Source: Planctomycetota bacterium (GTDB taxonomy: Bacteria > Planctomycetota > Planctomycetia > Pirellulales > Pirellulaceae). From it: a DNA stretch of 28,935 nt. Position 1 is the first letter of the stretch; each line of letters begins with the position of its first letter. Both the position numbers and the translations under genes were made by a program. The stretch covers positions 1-28,935 of the forward strand of contig JAJRVM010000322.1 in the NCBI GenBank assembly GCA_024277285.1, written 5' to 3'. Below, piece after piece: positions 1 to 8,023 of this stretch. The notes beneath the pieces were generated by a model. The model was not told the origin of the DNA and did no database searches. It saw only the letters and a list, made by a program, of their open reading frames with translations.

Positions 1-29
1 GGTTAGCCCAGATTTGGGTTAGCCCAGAT
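1..29. repeat. Short tandem direct repeat at window edge
   Basis: The 13-mer GGTTAGCCCAGAT occurs at 1-13 and again at 17-29, so the period is 16 bases. It lies in the 78-base leader before the first gene. The tract may extend beyond the window edge, so the copy number is unknown. No function is evident. Confidence 0.6.
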
Positions 30-78
30 GTAGGTCAGCAACGAGCAGTCAAGGAGCGAGCAGTTTTGCAGGACAACC

Positions 79-2406
79 ATGGGACAAAGTAAATTCGGTT
101 TGACAGGCTGGTGTGCGGCGACGGTGTTGGTAAGTGCCTTCTTGTTGTTTCAAGTCCAGCCGATGGTCAGCAAGATGATCTTGCCGTGGTTTGGTGGGAG
201 TCCGGCCGTTTGGACCACTTGCATGCTCTTCTTTCAAGTCTTCTTGCTCGTCGGGTACCTCTACGCTCATCTGTTAGACCGATTGCCCAACACACGCTGG
301 CAAGGGATCATCCATGTGACGTTGCTGATCGCCGCACTTTGTGTGTTGCCGATCGTCCCTGACCCCGCTTGGAAGCCGGTCGGCAGCAGCAATCCGCAGT
401 GGCGCATCCTTGCATTGTTGGCCGCCAGCGTCGGGCTCCCGTACCTGCTGTTAGCCGCGTCGGCGCCCTTGGTCCAAGTGTGGTACAGTCGTGCTTTCGC
501 CGGGCGTTCCCCGTACCGATTCTACGCGCTCTCGAACTTCGGGTCCCTGGCCGCCTTGCTCTCCTACCCGTTTTGGATTGAGCCGATGTTCGACATTCCG
601 GCACAGGGAAGGCTCTGGTCGAGCGGTTTTTTTGCTTTCGCGGTACTTGTTGGCGGTTTGGCGTTGGCTGTCGCACGGTGGAAGCTGCCGGCGGTAGCGG
701 CTAGCGAAGCCAATGATGCGATGGCCGGCAACGAGGATGCTCTGAATGGTTGGCGGTTGCTCATTTGGCTGGCGCTGCCGGCATTCGGCTCGATGGGGTT
801 GTTAGCCGTAACGAACCAGATCTGCCAGGACGTGGCCGTGGTGCCATTCTTCTGGGTCGTGCCACTGAGCCTCTATTTGATTACGTTCATTCTCTGTTTC
901 GACAGCGAGTTCTGGTACCGACGTAATCTATTTGCCGCCGCGACCTTGGTCGTGCTACTGATGATCGCGGCCGTATTGTTCAGCGACAATGTGCAGCCAT
1001 TGATCGATCTCTTCAAGCCGCTGCTCAAACCGTTTGGCATCAGCGGTACGATTCCCGATTTCCTGGACAGTATCACACTGGAAACAACGCTCTACCTCTC
1101 TGCGCTTTTCTGTATCTGCATGCTCTGTCATGGCGAACTGGTGCGCAACAAACCGGGGCCACGGCATTTGACACTCTTCTACTTGTTCATTTCGGCCGGG
1201 GGGGCGCTGGGAGGTATGTTTGTCGCGCTGCTATGTCCCAAGCTGTTCACCCAGTATATCGAATCACCGATCTTCCTGGTCGGAGGGGGGCTCTTGGCGT
1301 TAGTCGTAGTGCTCAGCAGTTGGTGGAAGCGGGAACGACGCTGGTCGCTCTGGTGGCAGGCGTTGTTCGGACTGGTCATGTTGCAACTGCGTGACTGGAA
1401 ACGATCGCTATGGCGGCGCGACGTGGAGGCAGACCCGAGGGATCATATCCTGATGGGGAAACTGGGCAATGCGGTGCGCATGGGGCGGTCGTGGAAGAGT
1501 CTGTGGAGCTTGCTGGTCCCCGTTGTCTTGCTGGCCGGAGTGGCGGTTGTGGCGTTCGCATTCGAAGTGCCAGAAGACGACAACTTGGTATCCCGCCGCA
1601 GTTTTTACGGCGTGTTACGTGTTGTGGAATATGGTCAAGGCACGGCGGATGAACGGCGCAATCTGTACAACGGGCGGATTCTGCATGGCGTTCAGTTGCG
1701 CAAGCCCAAACGGCGGCGCGAACCGACGACCTACTACAATAGCGAGAGCGGGATCGGGTTGACGTTGACCCATCTGGGAACGGACCGTCCGCTCCGCGTT
1801 GCCACCGTCGGGTTGGGCACCGGTACGATTGCCGCTTATGGCCGGAAGGGTGACTACTATTACTTTTACGAGATCAATCCGGACGTGATTGACATCGCAA
1901 AAAAGTACTTCACGTTCATGAGTGGCTCGCCTGCCGAAGTGCGTGTGGTCGAGGGGGATGCGCGGTTGTCGATGGAACGAGAAAAACCTCAGCACTACGA
2001 CGTCATTGCGCTTGATGCGTTCAGCGGTGACGCCATTCCGGCTCACTTGCTGACCGTCGAGGCGGTGGCCGTCTACTTGAAACATCTCAAGTCCGACGGC
2101 GTGCTTGCCGTGCACACCAGTAATCGGCACCTCAATCTCGTGCCGATCGTCGCGTTGTTGGCCGAACACTACGGAATGCAAGTCGTGGCGGTCAATGCCG
2201 AAGACCACGGGGGTGGGGCCGATTCGTCATCTGAATGGTTATTGGTGACCAATAACGATTCGTTCCTGAACGTCCCCGACGTGGCAGTTGCCTGCGAGGC
2301 CGTGGAGCTGCCCGACCGCGAGATTCGTGTCTGGACCGATCAATACAGCAACCTGTTCCAGATCTTGAGTGCTTGGCACGAGGATGACGCTGACGACAGC
2401 GAATAA
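79..2406 (+). CDS. Fused multi-pass membrane / spermidine-synthase-like protein
   Basis: This 775-residue protein has two parts. Roughly residues 1-500 are a series of hydrophobic segments (for example near 9-31, 43-63 and 107-130), like the membrane half of fused MFS/spermidine-synthase proteins. Residues about 530-770 form a Rossmann methyltransferase/aminopropyltransferase fold: GLGTGT near residue 577 in the nucleotide-binding loop, YEINPDVI in the strand-2 acidic position, a GDAR segment, and LDAFSGDAIPAHLL where polyamine synthases keep their catalytic acid. The classical GGGDG loop is replaced by GLGTG, so true spermidine synthase activity is doubtful and the substrate is unknown. The ATG at 79 follows AGGA at 70-73. 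The gene converges with mutS across a repeat region. The family call is confident; the function is not. Confidence 0.85.
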   Translation: MGQSKFGLTGWCAATVLVSAFLLFQVQPMVSKMILPWFGGSPAVWTTCMLFFQVFLLVGYLYAHLLDRLPNTRWQGIIHVTLLIAALCVLPIVPDPAWKPVGSSNPQWRILALLAASVGLPYLLLAASAPLVQVWYSRAFAGRSPYRFYALSNFGSLAALLSYPFWIEPMFDIPAQGRLWSSGFFAFAVLVGGLALAVARWKLPAVAASEANDAMAGNEDALNGWRLLIWLALPAFGSMGLLAVTNQICQDVAVVPFFWVVPLSLYLITFILCFDSEFWYRRNLFAAATLVVLLMIAAVLFSDNVQPLIDLFKPLLKPFGISGTIPDFLDSITLETTLYLSALFCICMLCHGELVRNKPGPRHLTLFYLFISAGGALGGMFVALLCPKLFTQYIESPIFLVGGGLLALVVVLSSWWKRERRWSLWWQALFGLVMLQLRDWKRSLWRRDVEADPRDHILMGKLGNAVRMGRSWKSLWSLLVPVVLLAGVAVVAFAFEVPEDDNLVSRRSFYGVLRVVEYGQGTADERRNLYNGRILHGVQLRKPKRRREPTTYYNSESGIGLTLTHLGTDRPLRVATVGLGTGTIAAYGRKGDYYYFYEINPDVIDIAKKYFTFMSGSPAEVRVVEGDARLSMEREKPQHYDVIALDAFSGDAIPAHLLTVEAVAVYLKHLKSDGVLAVHTSNRHLNLVPIVALLAEHYGMQVVAVNAEDHGGGADSSSEWLLVTNNDSFLNVPDVAVACEAVELPDREIRVWTDQYSNLFQILSAWHEDDADDSE

Positions 2407-2433
2407 GGCCTGGGCATTTGAGCTGATACGTCT

Positions 2434-2811
2434 GTGTGGCACTGGCTGAGTGAGCGGGGACTCGGCGTATTCGTTGGCCACTTGCACGAGTGCGAAATGC
2501 CTCTCGCTTCGCGAACGGAGCCAGTGCTTTGACGTTCCATTTGCACGCGTGTTGCCGCTTCACCGAGCACTGGCTCCGCTCGCGTTTGCGTTGTGTGATA
2601 ATGGCAGCGCATTCTTGCGCTCGCTCAGCCAGTGCCACCCGACTGGTCCCAAGGACAAGGATAGGTGATGAACCTGATCGCGTGCCATTGGAGGGTGCTT
2701 TCGCGTTCCATTTGCACGCGTGTTGCCGCTTCGCCGAGCACTGGCTTCGCTCGCGATTGCGTTGTGTGATAATGGCAGCGCATTCTTGCGCTCGCTCAGC
2801 CAGTGCCACAC
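2434..2811. mobile_element. Mosaic repeat element with 22-bp terminal inverted repeats
   Basis: The 22-mer at 2434-2455 is the reverse complement of 2790-2811 with one mismatch, so these ends bound a 378-base segment. Inside are two long direct repeats (listed separately) and further inverted copies of an AGCACTGGCT core, for example 2513-2528 against about 2565-2580. There is no transposase and no obvious target duplication. The region lies entirely between the stop codons of two convergent genes. Open frames across it (SLSQCH and LAERAQECAA-like repeats) are by-products of the repeats. It could be a non-autonomous element, a palindromic intergenic repeat or a terminator-rich spacer. Confidence 0.45.
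2533..2809. repeat. Two 106-bp direct repeats
   Basis: Bases 2533-2638 and 2704-2809 are near-identical, with three mismatches in 106 positions, at an offset of 171 bases. They are separated by 65 bases of largely unrelated sequence. Near-identity implies either recent duplication or ongoing gene conversion. Each copy ends in the CAGCCAGTGCCAC motif that also forms the terminal inverted repeat of the surrounding element. Confidence 0.85.
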
Positions 2812-2820
2812 ATTGAGCAG

Positions 2821-5433
2821 TCAATCCTCGTGCAATTCTTCTTGCCATTTTTGCACGAGTTGCAAGGCGTCCAAGGGAGTTAGGCGGTTGACGTCGATGC
2901 TGCGGATCGAGTCGAGCAGAGGGTGTTCGACCGGGGCGAACAATGTCAATTGGATGTCGCCTCGTTGACGTGTGGATCGGCCTGCACCGATGCGTGGCCG
3001 CCCTCGATCATCGTGGTGTTCGGCTTCCAACTGCGCGAGAATCTGTTTGGCACGTTCGTTCACGTCACGTGGCACTCCGGCCAGCCGGGCCACGTGGATA
3101 CCGTAACTCTTGTCCGCCGCGCCGGGTACGATCTTGTGCAGAAAGACGACATGGTCTTCCCATTCCTTGACCGAAACATTCAGATTCGTCACGGCGGCTA
3201 GCGTGCCGGCCAGGTCGGTTAGCTCGTGATAGTGAGTGGCGAACAGTGTGCGGCAACCGATATGGTCGTGCAAGTGTTCGACGATGGCCCAAGCCAGCGA
3301 AAGGCCATCATAAGTGCTGGTGCCGCGACCGATCTCATCCAACACGACCAGGCTTCGCACGGTGGCGTTATTCAAGATCCGCGCCGTCTCGGTCATTTCC
3401 ACCATAAACGTACTTTGGCCACGCGACAGTTCGTCACTGGCACCGACACGGGCGAAGATGCGGTCGGCGATGCCAATTTCCGCATGCGTGGCGGGCACAT
3501 AGCTGCCGATCTGTGCCATCAACGTCAGCAGTGCCACTTGCCGAATGTACGTGCTCTTGCCGGCCATGTTGGGGCCGGTGATCAACAGGATCGAGCCATC
3601 TTTCTCGTTGGCGATCGTATTGTTGGGGACGAACGTGCCCTGCGGTTCGATGATGTCGAGTACCGGATGCCGACCGTCGATCAGCTGGAGTCTCGGTTCA
3701 TCGACCAGGGTGGGGCGGCAATACCGTTGGTGCGATGCCAGTTCCGCTAACCCGCAAACGACATCCAACTGAGCGAGTGCCAGTGCGGTAGTCGCCAGCC
3801 GCCGCGAGGAAGCTTGAACCGTGTCGCGCAGTTCGGCAAAGATCTGGTACTCGAGCTCTTGCGCTTTTTCATCCGCAGCCAGCACCTTCTCTTCGTATTC
3901 TTTCAATTCAGGCGTGATGTAACGTTCGGCGTTCTTGAGCGTCTGTTTGCGAATGTACTCGGGTGGCACTTCCTGCTGATGGGCGTGTGAGATTTCCAAA
4001 TAGTAGCCAAAGACCTTATTGTAACCGACTTTCAGCTTGGCGATCCCCGTGCGCTCGCTCTCCTGGGCCTGGTAGCGCGCGATCCACTGTTTGCCACCCG
4101 CTGCGAGTTCACGATACTGGTCCAGCTGTTCATTGAAGCCGGGCCGAATGATCCCTCCGTCACGTAATGTCAAAGGACACTCGTCCACCAAGGCACTGTC
4201 AAGGCGAGCGCACAGGTCGGGGCAGGGATCGAGTTGTTTGTCGATCTCCTTGAGCCGTTGACTGGTGCGGTCCTTGATCAACTCTTTTATCGGTGGCAGG
4301 CTGCCAAGCGTCCGACCCACGAAACTCAAGTCGCGCGGGCTGGCGCGGCCGGTGGCGACGCGCGCCAAGAGGCGTTCCAAATCGTAAATGCCCTTGAGAT
4401 GCTCGCGCACATCGGTGCGGAGCTGACTCTGCGAGATCATTTCTTCGACGGCATCAAGCCGCGCGTCAATTGCAGGGCGGTCGGTCAACGGAGCGGCGAT
4501 CCAATCGCACAGCAGACGCGAGCCCATCGCGGTGCAGGTCCGGTCGATCACGGCCAGAAGCGAGCCTTCGCGACGCCCGTCGCGCATGGTGCGCGTGATC
4601 TCCAGGCTGCGACGGGTCGATTCGTCGAGCTCCAAATAACGACCAACTCGGTAGGGGACCAAGGCTTCAAAGTGGTCGAGTGAGCTGCGTTGTGTCTCGA
4701 GCATGTATTCCAACACCGCGCCTGCGGCTCGAACGGCCGCGGAATCGTCGTCCGAGAAACCAAACCCCTCAAGGCTTGCTGTCTGAAAGTGTTTGGTCAG
4801 ATTGGTCGTGGCCGTTTCGTACGAAAACGCCCAAGCGGGACGCTTCGTAATCATGCAGGATTGCGCGAAATGGTCCGGCAGTGGCGGAGCGTCGTCAGCC
4901 ACCAGGCACTCGCTTGGCCCGATCCGCGTTAGTTCGTCGCCCAATTGGCGCGCGGGAAACGTCGCGGCCATGAACTTGCCGGTCGATAGCTCGGCCCAGG
5001 CAATGCCAATCTCCGCTTGCGGGTCTCCGTTTTCCTTGCCACTTTGCGCGATGGCGGCCAGGAAGTTGCTCTCGCGCGGATCAAGCAGCGCGTCGTCGGT
5101 CAGGGTCCCAGGCGATACGACACGCGTGACCTCTCGCTTGACCAGTCCCTTCGCTTGCTTGGGATCTTCGACCTGTTCGCAAACGGCCGCTCGGTATCCC
5201 GCTTTGATGATCTTGGCCAGATACCCATCAAGTTGATGGTAGGGAAAGCCGGCCATGGGGATCGGGTTTTCCCCCTTGTCCCGGCTGGTGAGCGTCAGTC
5301 CCAGTACGCGGGCTGCATCCTTTGCATCTTCGTTGAAGAGCTCGTAGAAGTCGCCCATGCGAAAGAGCAATAGCGCATCACCACACGCCTCTTTCGCGTC
5401 CAAATACTGCTGCATCATCGGCGTTTTGGCCAT
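2821..5433 (-). CDS. mutS: DNA mismatch repair protein MutS
   Basis: MutS recognises base mismatches and small loops in DNA and starts repair through an ATP-driven sliding clamp. The 870-residue length is normal for the family. The mismatch-contacting F-x-E motif is present in GDFYELF (F29, E31). The clamp/lever region follows, and the C-terminal ABC ATPase has Walker A GPNMAGKST near residue 620, the signature/Walker B run VVLDEIGRGTSTYDG near 695-709, and FATHYHEL after it. All key residues are intact. The start is an ATG at 5433. No mutL is nearby and the gene appears monocistronic, with fliG upstream on the same strand 346 bases away. Confidence is very high. Confidence 0.97.
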   Translation of the reverse strand: MAKTPMMQQYLDAKEACGDALLLFRMGDFYELFNEDAKDAARVLGLTLTSRDKGENPIPMAGFPYHQLDGYLAKIIKAGYRAAVCEQVEDPKQAKGLVKREVTRVVSPGTLTDDALLDPRESNFLAAIAQSGKENGDPQAEIGIAWAELSTGKFMAATFPARQLGDELTRIGPSECLVADDAPPLPDHFAQSCMITKRPAWAFSYETATTNLTKHFQTASLEGFGFSDDDSAAVRAAGAVLEYMLETQRSSLDHFEALVPYRVGRYLELDESTRRSLEITRTMRDGRREGSLLAVIDRTCTAMGSRLLCDWIAAPLTDRPAIDARLDAVEEMISQSQLRTDVREHLKGIYDLERLLARVATGRASPRDLSFVGRTLGSLPPIKELIKDRTSQRLKEIDKQLDPCPDLCARLDSALVDECPLTLRDGGIIRPGFNEQLDQYRELAAGGKQWIARYQAQESERTGIAKLKVGYNKVFGYYLEISHAHQQEVPPEYIRKQTLKNAERYITPELKEYEEKVLAADEKAQELEYQIFAELRDTVQASSRRLATTALALAQLDVVCGLAELASHQRYCRPTLVDEPRLQLIDGRHPVLDIIEPQGTFVPNNTIANEKDGSILLITGPNMAGKSTYIRQVALLTLMAQIGSYVPATHAEIGIADRIFARVGASDELSRGQSTFMVEMTETARILNNATVRSLVVLDEIGRGTSTYDGLSLAWAIVEHLHDHIGCRTLFATHYHELTDLAGTLAAVTNLNVSVKEWEDHVVFLHKIVPGAADKSYGIHVARLAGVPRDVNERAKQILAQLEAEHHDDRGRPRIGAGRSTRQRGDIQLTLFAPVEHPLLDSIRSIDVNRLTPLDALQLVQKWQEELHED

Positions 5434-5545
5434 TGCATTCCGTTTTCGGTGATCGTGTTGTGGTGTGGCCGGTGCAGGGGCCCCAGCCGCTCAGCGCCTC
5501 ATGCCAAGTCTGGCGCGCGTACCAAGGCGATGCGCGAAACTCTCT

Positions 5546-5573
5546 ATGATACGTGCCGGTGTGATTGGGTGAA
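5546..5573 (-). promoter_or_regulatory. Candidate sigma70-type promoter of mutS
   Basis: On the minus strand TTCACC (5573-5568) and TATCAT (5551-5546) are 16 bases apart and match the -35 and -10 consensus at 4/6 and 5/6 positions. Transcription would start near 5538, about 105 bases before the mutS ATG. This is a motif match only. Confidence 0.3.
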
Positions 5574-5723
5574 GGGGGGATATGGCGAGAGACGCGATGG
5601 GGCGAGAGGAGCGACGATGACGACGTTCCGTGAGGTCGGCCGCAACTGTTTGATATAGTTGGGGAAGGAATCCTGGTGGCTTGGTATGCCGCTGACCTGC
5701 TGCGGTCGGCAGATTGCAACCAT

Positions 5724-5742
5724 TCACGGCCCAAGGCCGTGA
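5724..5742 (-). terminator. Hairpin 38 bases downstream of fliG
   Basis: TCACGGCC and GGCCGTGA pair perfectly over 8 bp around a CAA loop. The hairpin sits just after the fliG stop on the minus strand. It lacks a clear U tract, so it is a weak terminator candidate. The rest of 5434-5723 holds only the mutS promoter candidate; no gene is recognised there. Confidence 0.35.
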
Positions 5743-5779
5743 GCGGCTACGGCAGATCCCACTCCTGCCGCGCGCCCGA

Positions 5780-6775
5780 CTATTGGATCATCTCTTCGTC
5801 CTGCTCTTCAGCGTGCGTCGAAATCTGGCCGGCATCTTCCAAACGGCGAATGACGTCCACGATCTGTTGCTGGACCGTTTCCACTTCCGAGAGCCGGACG
5901 GACCCGAGGTATTCCATCTCCTCCGCGAGCATCTGCGAGGCGCGCTGGGACATGTTACCGAGCACTTTCTCCTTGAGTTCTTCGCTGGCTCCTTTGAGTG
6001 CCATCGCCCATTGGGAACTCTCGACGTTCTTGAGCACGGCTTGGACGTCCTTGTCGTTCAGCTTGTTAACGTCCTCGAACACGAACATCAAGCGACGAAT
6101 CTCCTCGACCAGGTCGGGGTCTTCCTGGGCCAGATTCTCTAATAAATTACGCTCGGTGGTACGGTCCGTCACGTTGAGGATTTCGGCCACACTGTTGACG
6201 CCGCCCGCGTTCTCGAATTGCTGGCTCATCACGCTCATCATGCGTGATTCCAACCCTTCCTCGACCTGCTTGATGACCTCGGGGTTGGTCTGGCCCATTT
6301 GTGCGATCCGTTGGATCACGGACAATTGGCGGTCGGGCGGCAGTCCGGCGATGATTTGCGCGCCGTAGGATGGGGGCAGGTGCGACAAGATCAGTGCAAT
6401 GGTCTGTGGATGTTCGTCATTGACAAAGGTGACCACGTTTTGCGGATCGACCTTTTTCAAGAACCCGAAGGGGAGCGCTTCGATCGACTGCTGGACGTTG
6501 TCCAGCGTATCGCGCGCTTCCTTGCCGAGTGCCTTTTGGACCAACGATTTGGCGATATCCAAGCCGCCACCGCTGCCAATAAACGCGTTCGGATTGGCAT
6601 CGGCGAATTCATAGATCACCGATTCCTGCTCGTTGCCCGAGACGTGATCGAGCCGTGCGATTTCGATCGACACGGCCTCGATCTGTTTGGGCTTCAGTTT
6701 CCCCATTACCTTGGCCGCCTCTTCCTGCGGCAAGGACATGAGCAAAATGGCGGCTTTTCGCAACTCCGTAGTCAA
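5780..6775 (-). CDS. fliG: Flagellar motor switch protein FliG
   Basis: FliG forms the cytoplasmic rotor ring that links the MS ring to FliM/FliN and receives torque from the stator. The 331-residue protein has the three-part family plan: an N-terminal ring-binding domain beginning LRKAAILLMSLPQEEAAKVM, a middle domain with the EHPQTIALIL motif that contacts FliM, and a C-terminal torque helix with charged residues around RRLMFVFEDVNKLNDKDVQ. The start is a TTG at 6775. It is preferred because GGGAGGTAG lies 5 bases upstream and no in-frame ATG precedes it. No other flagellar gene is adjacent, so fliG is outside any flagellar operon here. A short acidic tail ends in EEQDEEMIQ. Confidence 0.95.
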   Translation of the reverse strand: MTTELRKAAILLMSLPQEEAAKVMGKLKPKQIEAVSIEIARLDHVSGNEQESVIYEFADANPNAFIGSGGGLDIAKSLVQKALGKEARDTLDNVQQSIEALPFGFLKKVDPQNVVTFVNDEHPQTIALILSHLPPSYGAQIIAGLPPDRQLSVIQRIAQMGQTNPEVIKQVEEGLESRMMSVMSQQFENAGGVNSVAEILNVTDRTTERNLLENLAQEDPDLVEEIRRLMFVFEDVNKLNDKDVQAVLKNVESSQWAMALKGASEELKEKVLGNMSQRASQMLAEEMEYLGSVRLSEVETVQQQIVDVIRRLEDAGQISTHAEEQDEEMIQ

Positions 6776-6780
6776 AGCGA

Positions 6781-6789
6781 CTACCTCCC
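6781..6789 (-). promoter_or_regulatory. Strong Shine-Dalgarno of fliG fixing a TTG start
   Basis: The minus strand reads GGGAGGTAG here, with the GGAGG core 8 bases from the TTG initiation codon at 6775. This is one of the best ribosome binding sites in the window and is the reason the TTG start is accepted. Confidence 0.7.
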
Positions 6790-6870
6790 ACCCAAGAAGT
6801 TCTGGTCAACCCGTAATTAAGACGGCCACGATGCTGACGGTCCAGACGCATTCCAAGCCATCTGTCTTAC

Positions 6871-6900
6871 AGTATCGTCGCGCGCGAGTGGGAAAGTTAA
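6871..6900 (-). promoter_or_regulatory. Candidate fliG promoter
   Basis: On the minus strand TTAACT (6900-6895) and GATACT (6876-6871) are separated by 18 bases, each matching 4/6 consensus positions, about 95 bases before fliG. No sigma54 (GG-N10-GC) or clear sigma28 motif was found. Weak evidence. Confidence 0.22.
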
Positions 6901-7053
6901 GCCGATTATGCCGATTGCGATGCGGTGTGAAAAGCGTTCGACGTTTCCCGAAGCACGGCCTTTTAGGCTTCCGGAGGTGTGCGGGCTGTCAAAAAAGAAC
7001 GTTAGATTGTCTGTAACCGTTCACGAAGGCTCAGCTTTGTCACGGTCTCTTTC

Positions 7054-7296
7054 GTGCCGAAGGCACAGCCCTATACGAGCCCAGGGTGAAGACGATGCAA
7101 GTCTTGCGAGCATTGGCGTAACCCTGGGGCGTCTTCTCACACGCCCTAAAAGCCCCAACGGGGCGGCCCTAGCCTTGCTTGGGGCCACCCCTTCGGGGTT
7201 TGACTGTGCTATTCTTCGTAACCCCCAGGGTTGCGCGACGTTCGTTCCACTCACGTCGCTTCACCCCGGGCTTGTTTAGGGTCGTCCCTTCGGGAC
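7054..7296. repeat. Planctomycete-type intergenic repeat array (hairpins and CCCAGGGT boxes)
   Basis: This 240-base tract between the upstream regions of fliG and the pterin gene contains four 5-bp stems with triloops: 7054-7066 (GTGCC-GAA-GGCAC), 7152-7164 (GCCCC-AAC-GGGGC), 7187-7199 (ACCCC-TTC-GGGGT) and 7284-7296 (GTCCC-TTC-GGGAC). Between them lie the boxes CCCAGGGT (7080-7087) and ACCCTGGG (7121-7128), each followed within two bases by GAAGACG or GCGTCTTC, and CCCAGGGTT (7224-7232). The pattern resembles the dispersed intergenic repeats I associate with Rhodopirellula-like genomes. It produces spurious open frames with an NPEGVAPSKARAAPLGL-like product. The flanks 6901-7053 and 7297-7401 show nothing else. 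Confidence 0.7.
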
Positions 7297-7401
7297 TGGA
7301 ACAAGAGCAGATACGAAACAACATGTGAAATGCCGACGTAGCCGTCCCTGGGCAGAGACCGTGAACGGCTAGATTGTCTTTTGACCAGGCTGGCCGTGGC
7401 C

Positions 7402-7926
7402 CTAGCGATCCGGCTGACTCTGAGCGGCTCCCGCTGCCGAATCCTGGAGCGTGTAGATTGCCCATTGGCCGTGGTTCTCGTCGACCGCCACGCGAATGCC
7501 AGGCGGGCGAGTGCCAGTGCGATGCTGCAGAGCGTCGATCAGTCGCAGGCCGATGTATCGCGCGACTAGTTCGGCGGTGGTGTTGGGCACCGGCAGCAGG
7601 ACACAATCCTCGCGTGGGAAAACCCAGCGACGATCCTCGAACTTCACTTCCACCTCGCGTTCCTTGGCAGCGACATGGATCGTGGGATGCGAGGTGGGCA
7701 ATAATACATGATGGTCCAGTTGGTCCGTGATGGTCTTCAGTTCGTCGCGCAGCGCGATAAAGTCGATGACGTATTGGTTTTCATCCAGTTCGCCGTCCAC
7801 TTCCGCCCAGACACGGTAGTTGTGACCGTGAATGCGCTCGCAGATGTTCCCATCAAAGGTGATGAAATGCGCCGCACTGAACACATGGTACTCCTTTTCA
7901 AGGTGTACGCGGTACGATTCATGCAT
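7402..7926 (-). CDS. 6-pyruvoyl-tetrahydropterin synthase / QueD family protein
   Basis: Members of this family rearrange dihydroneopterin triphosphate to 6-pyruvoyl- or 6-carboxy-tetrahydropterin, feeding pterin cofactor or queuosine synthesis. The 174-residue protein carries the zinc histidines H20 (SAAHF), H33 and H35 (HGHNY). The preceding C29 gives C-x3-H-G-H, the QueD-type catalytic cysteine arrangement. LDHH and NTTAE supply the usual acid/base and pterin-binding residues. It is longer than E. coli QueD because of an insertion around VEVKFEDRRWVFPRED. The ATG at 7926 is chosen over a frame opening at 8052 because AAGAGGA lies about 8 bases before it and the family N-terminus starts there. 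It is 97 bases downstream of the CitG-like gene on the same strand, so co-transcription is likely. Confidence 0.88.
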   Translation of the reverse strand: MHESYRVHLEKEYHVFSAAHFITFDGNICERIHGHNYRVWAEVDGELDENQYVIDFIALRDELKTITDQLDHHVLLPTSHPTIHVAAKEREVEVKFEDRRWVFPREDCVLLPVPNTTAELVARYIGLRLIDALQHRTGTRPPGIRVAVDENHGQWAIYTLQDSAAGAAQSQPDR

Positions 7927-8023
7927 TGCCAAGTTCCTCTTGAGAAACGGACGAGTGGGTCGAACGCGATAATGGATTCGAGTGGTTGGACGCGTCGGTT
8001 GCGCGCGTCGCACAAATGTTGCG

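Noticed and set aside
2450..2848. Several overlapping open frames on both strands
   Set aside because: They are translations of the direct and inverted repeats and differ only where the repeat copies differ; no ribosome sites and no protein-like composition.
6776..6900. Sigma54 or sigma28 promoter for fliG
   Set aside because: A TGGC...TGC pair was seen, but the GG to GC spacing is 8 rather than 10 bases, and no TAAA...GCCGATAA pair was found.
6908..7279. Open frames across the hairpin array on both strands
   Set aside because: They are generated by the GC-rich repeat and its palindromes; composition is Pro/Arg/Ala-biased with no domain.
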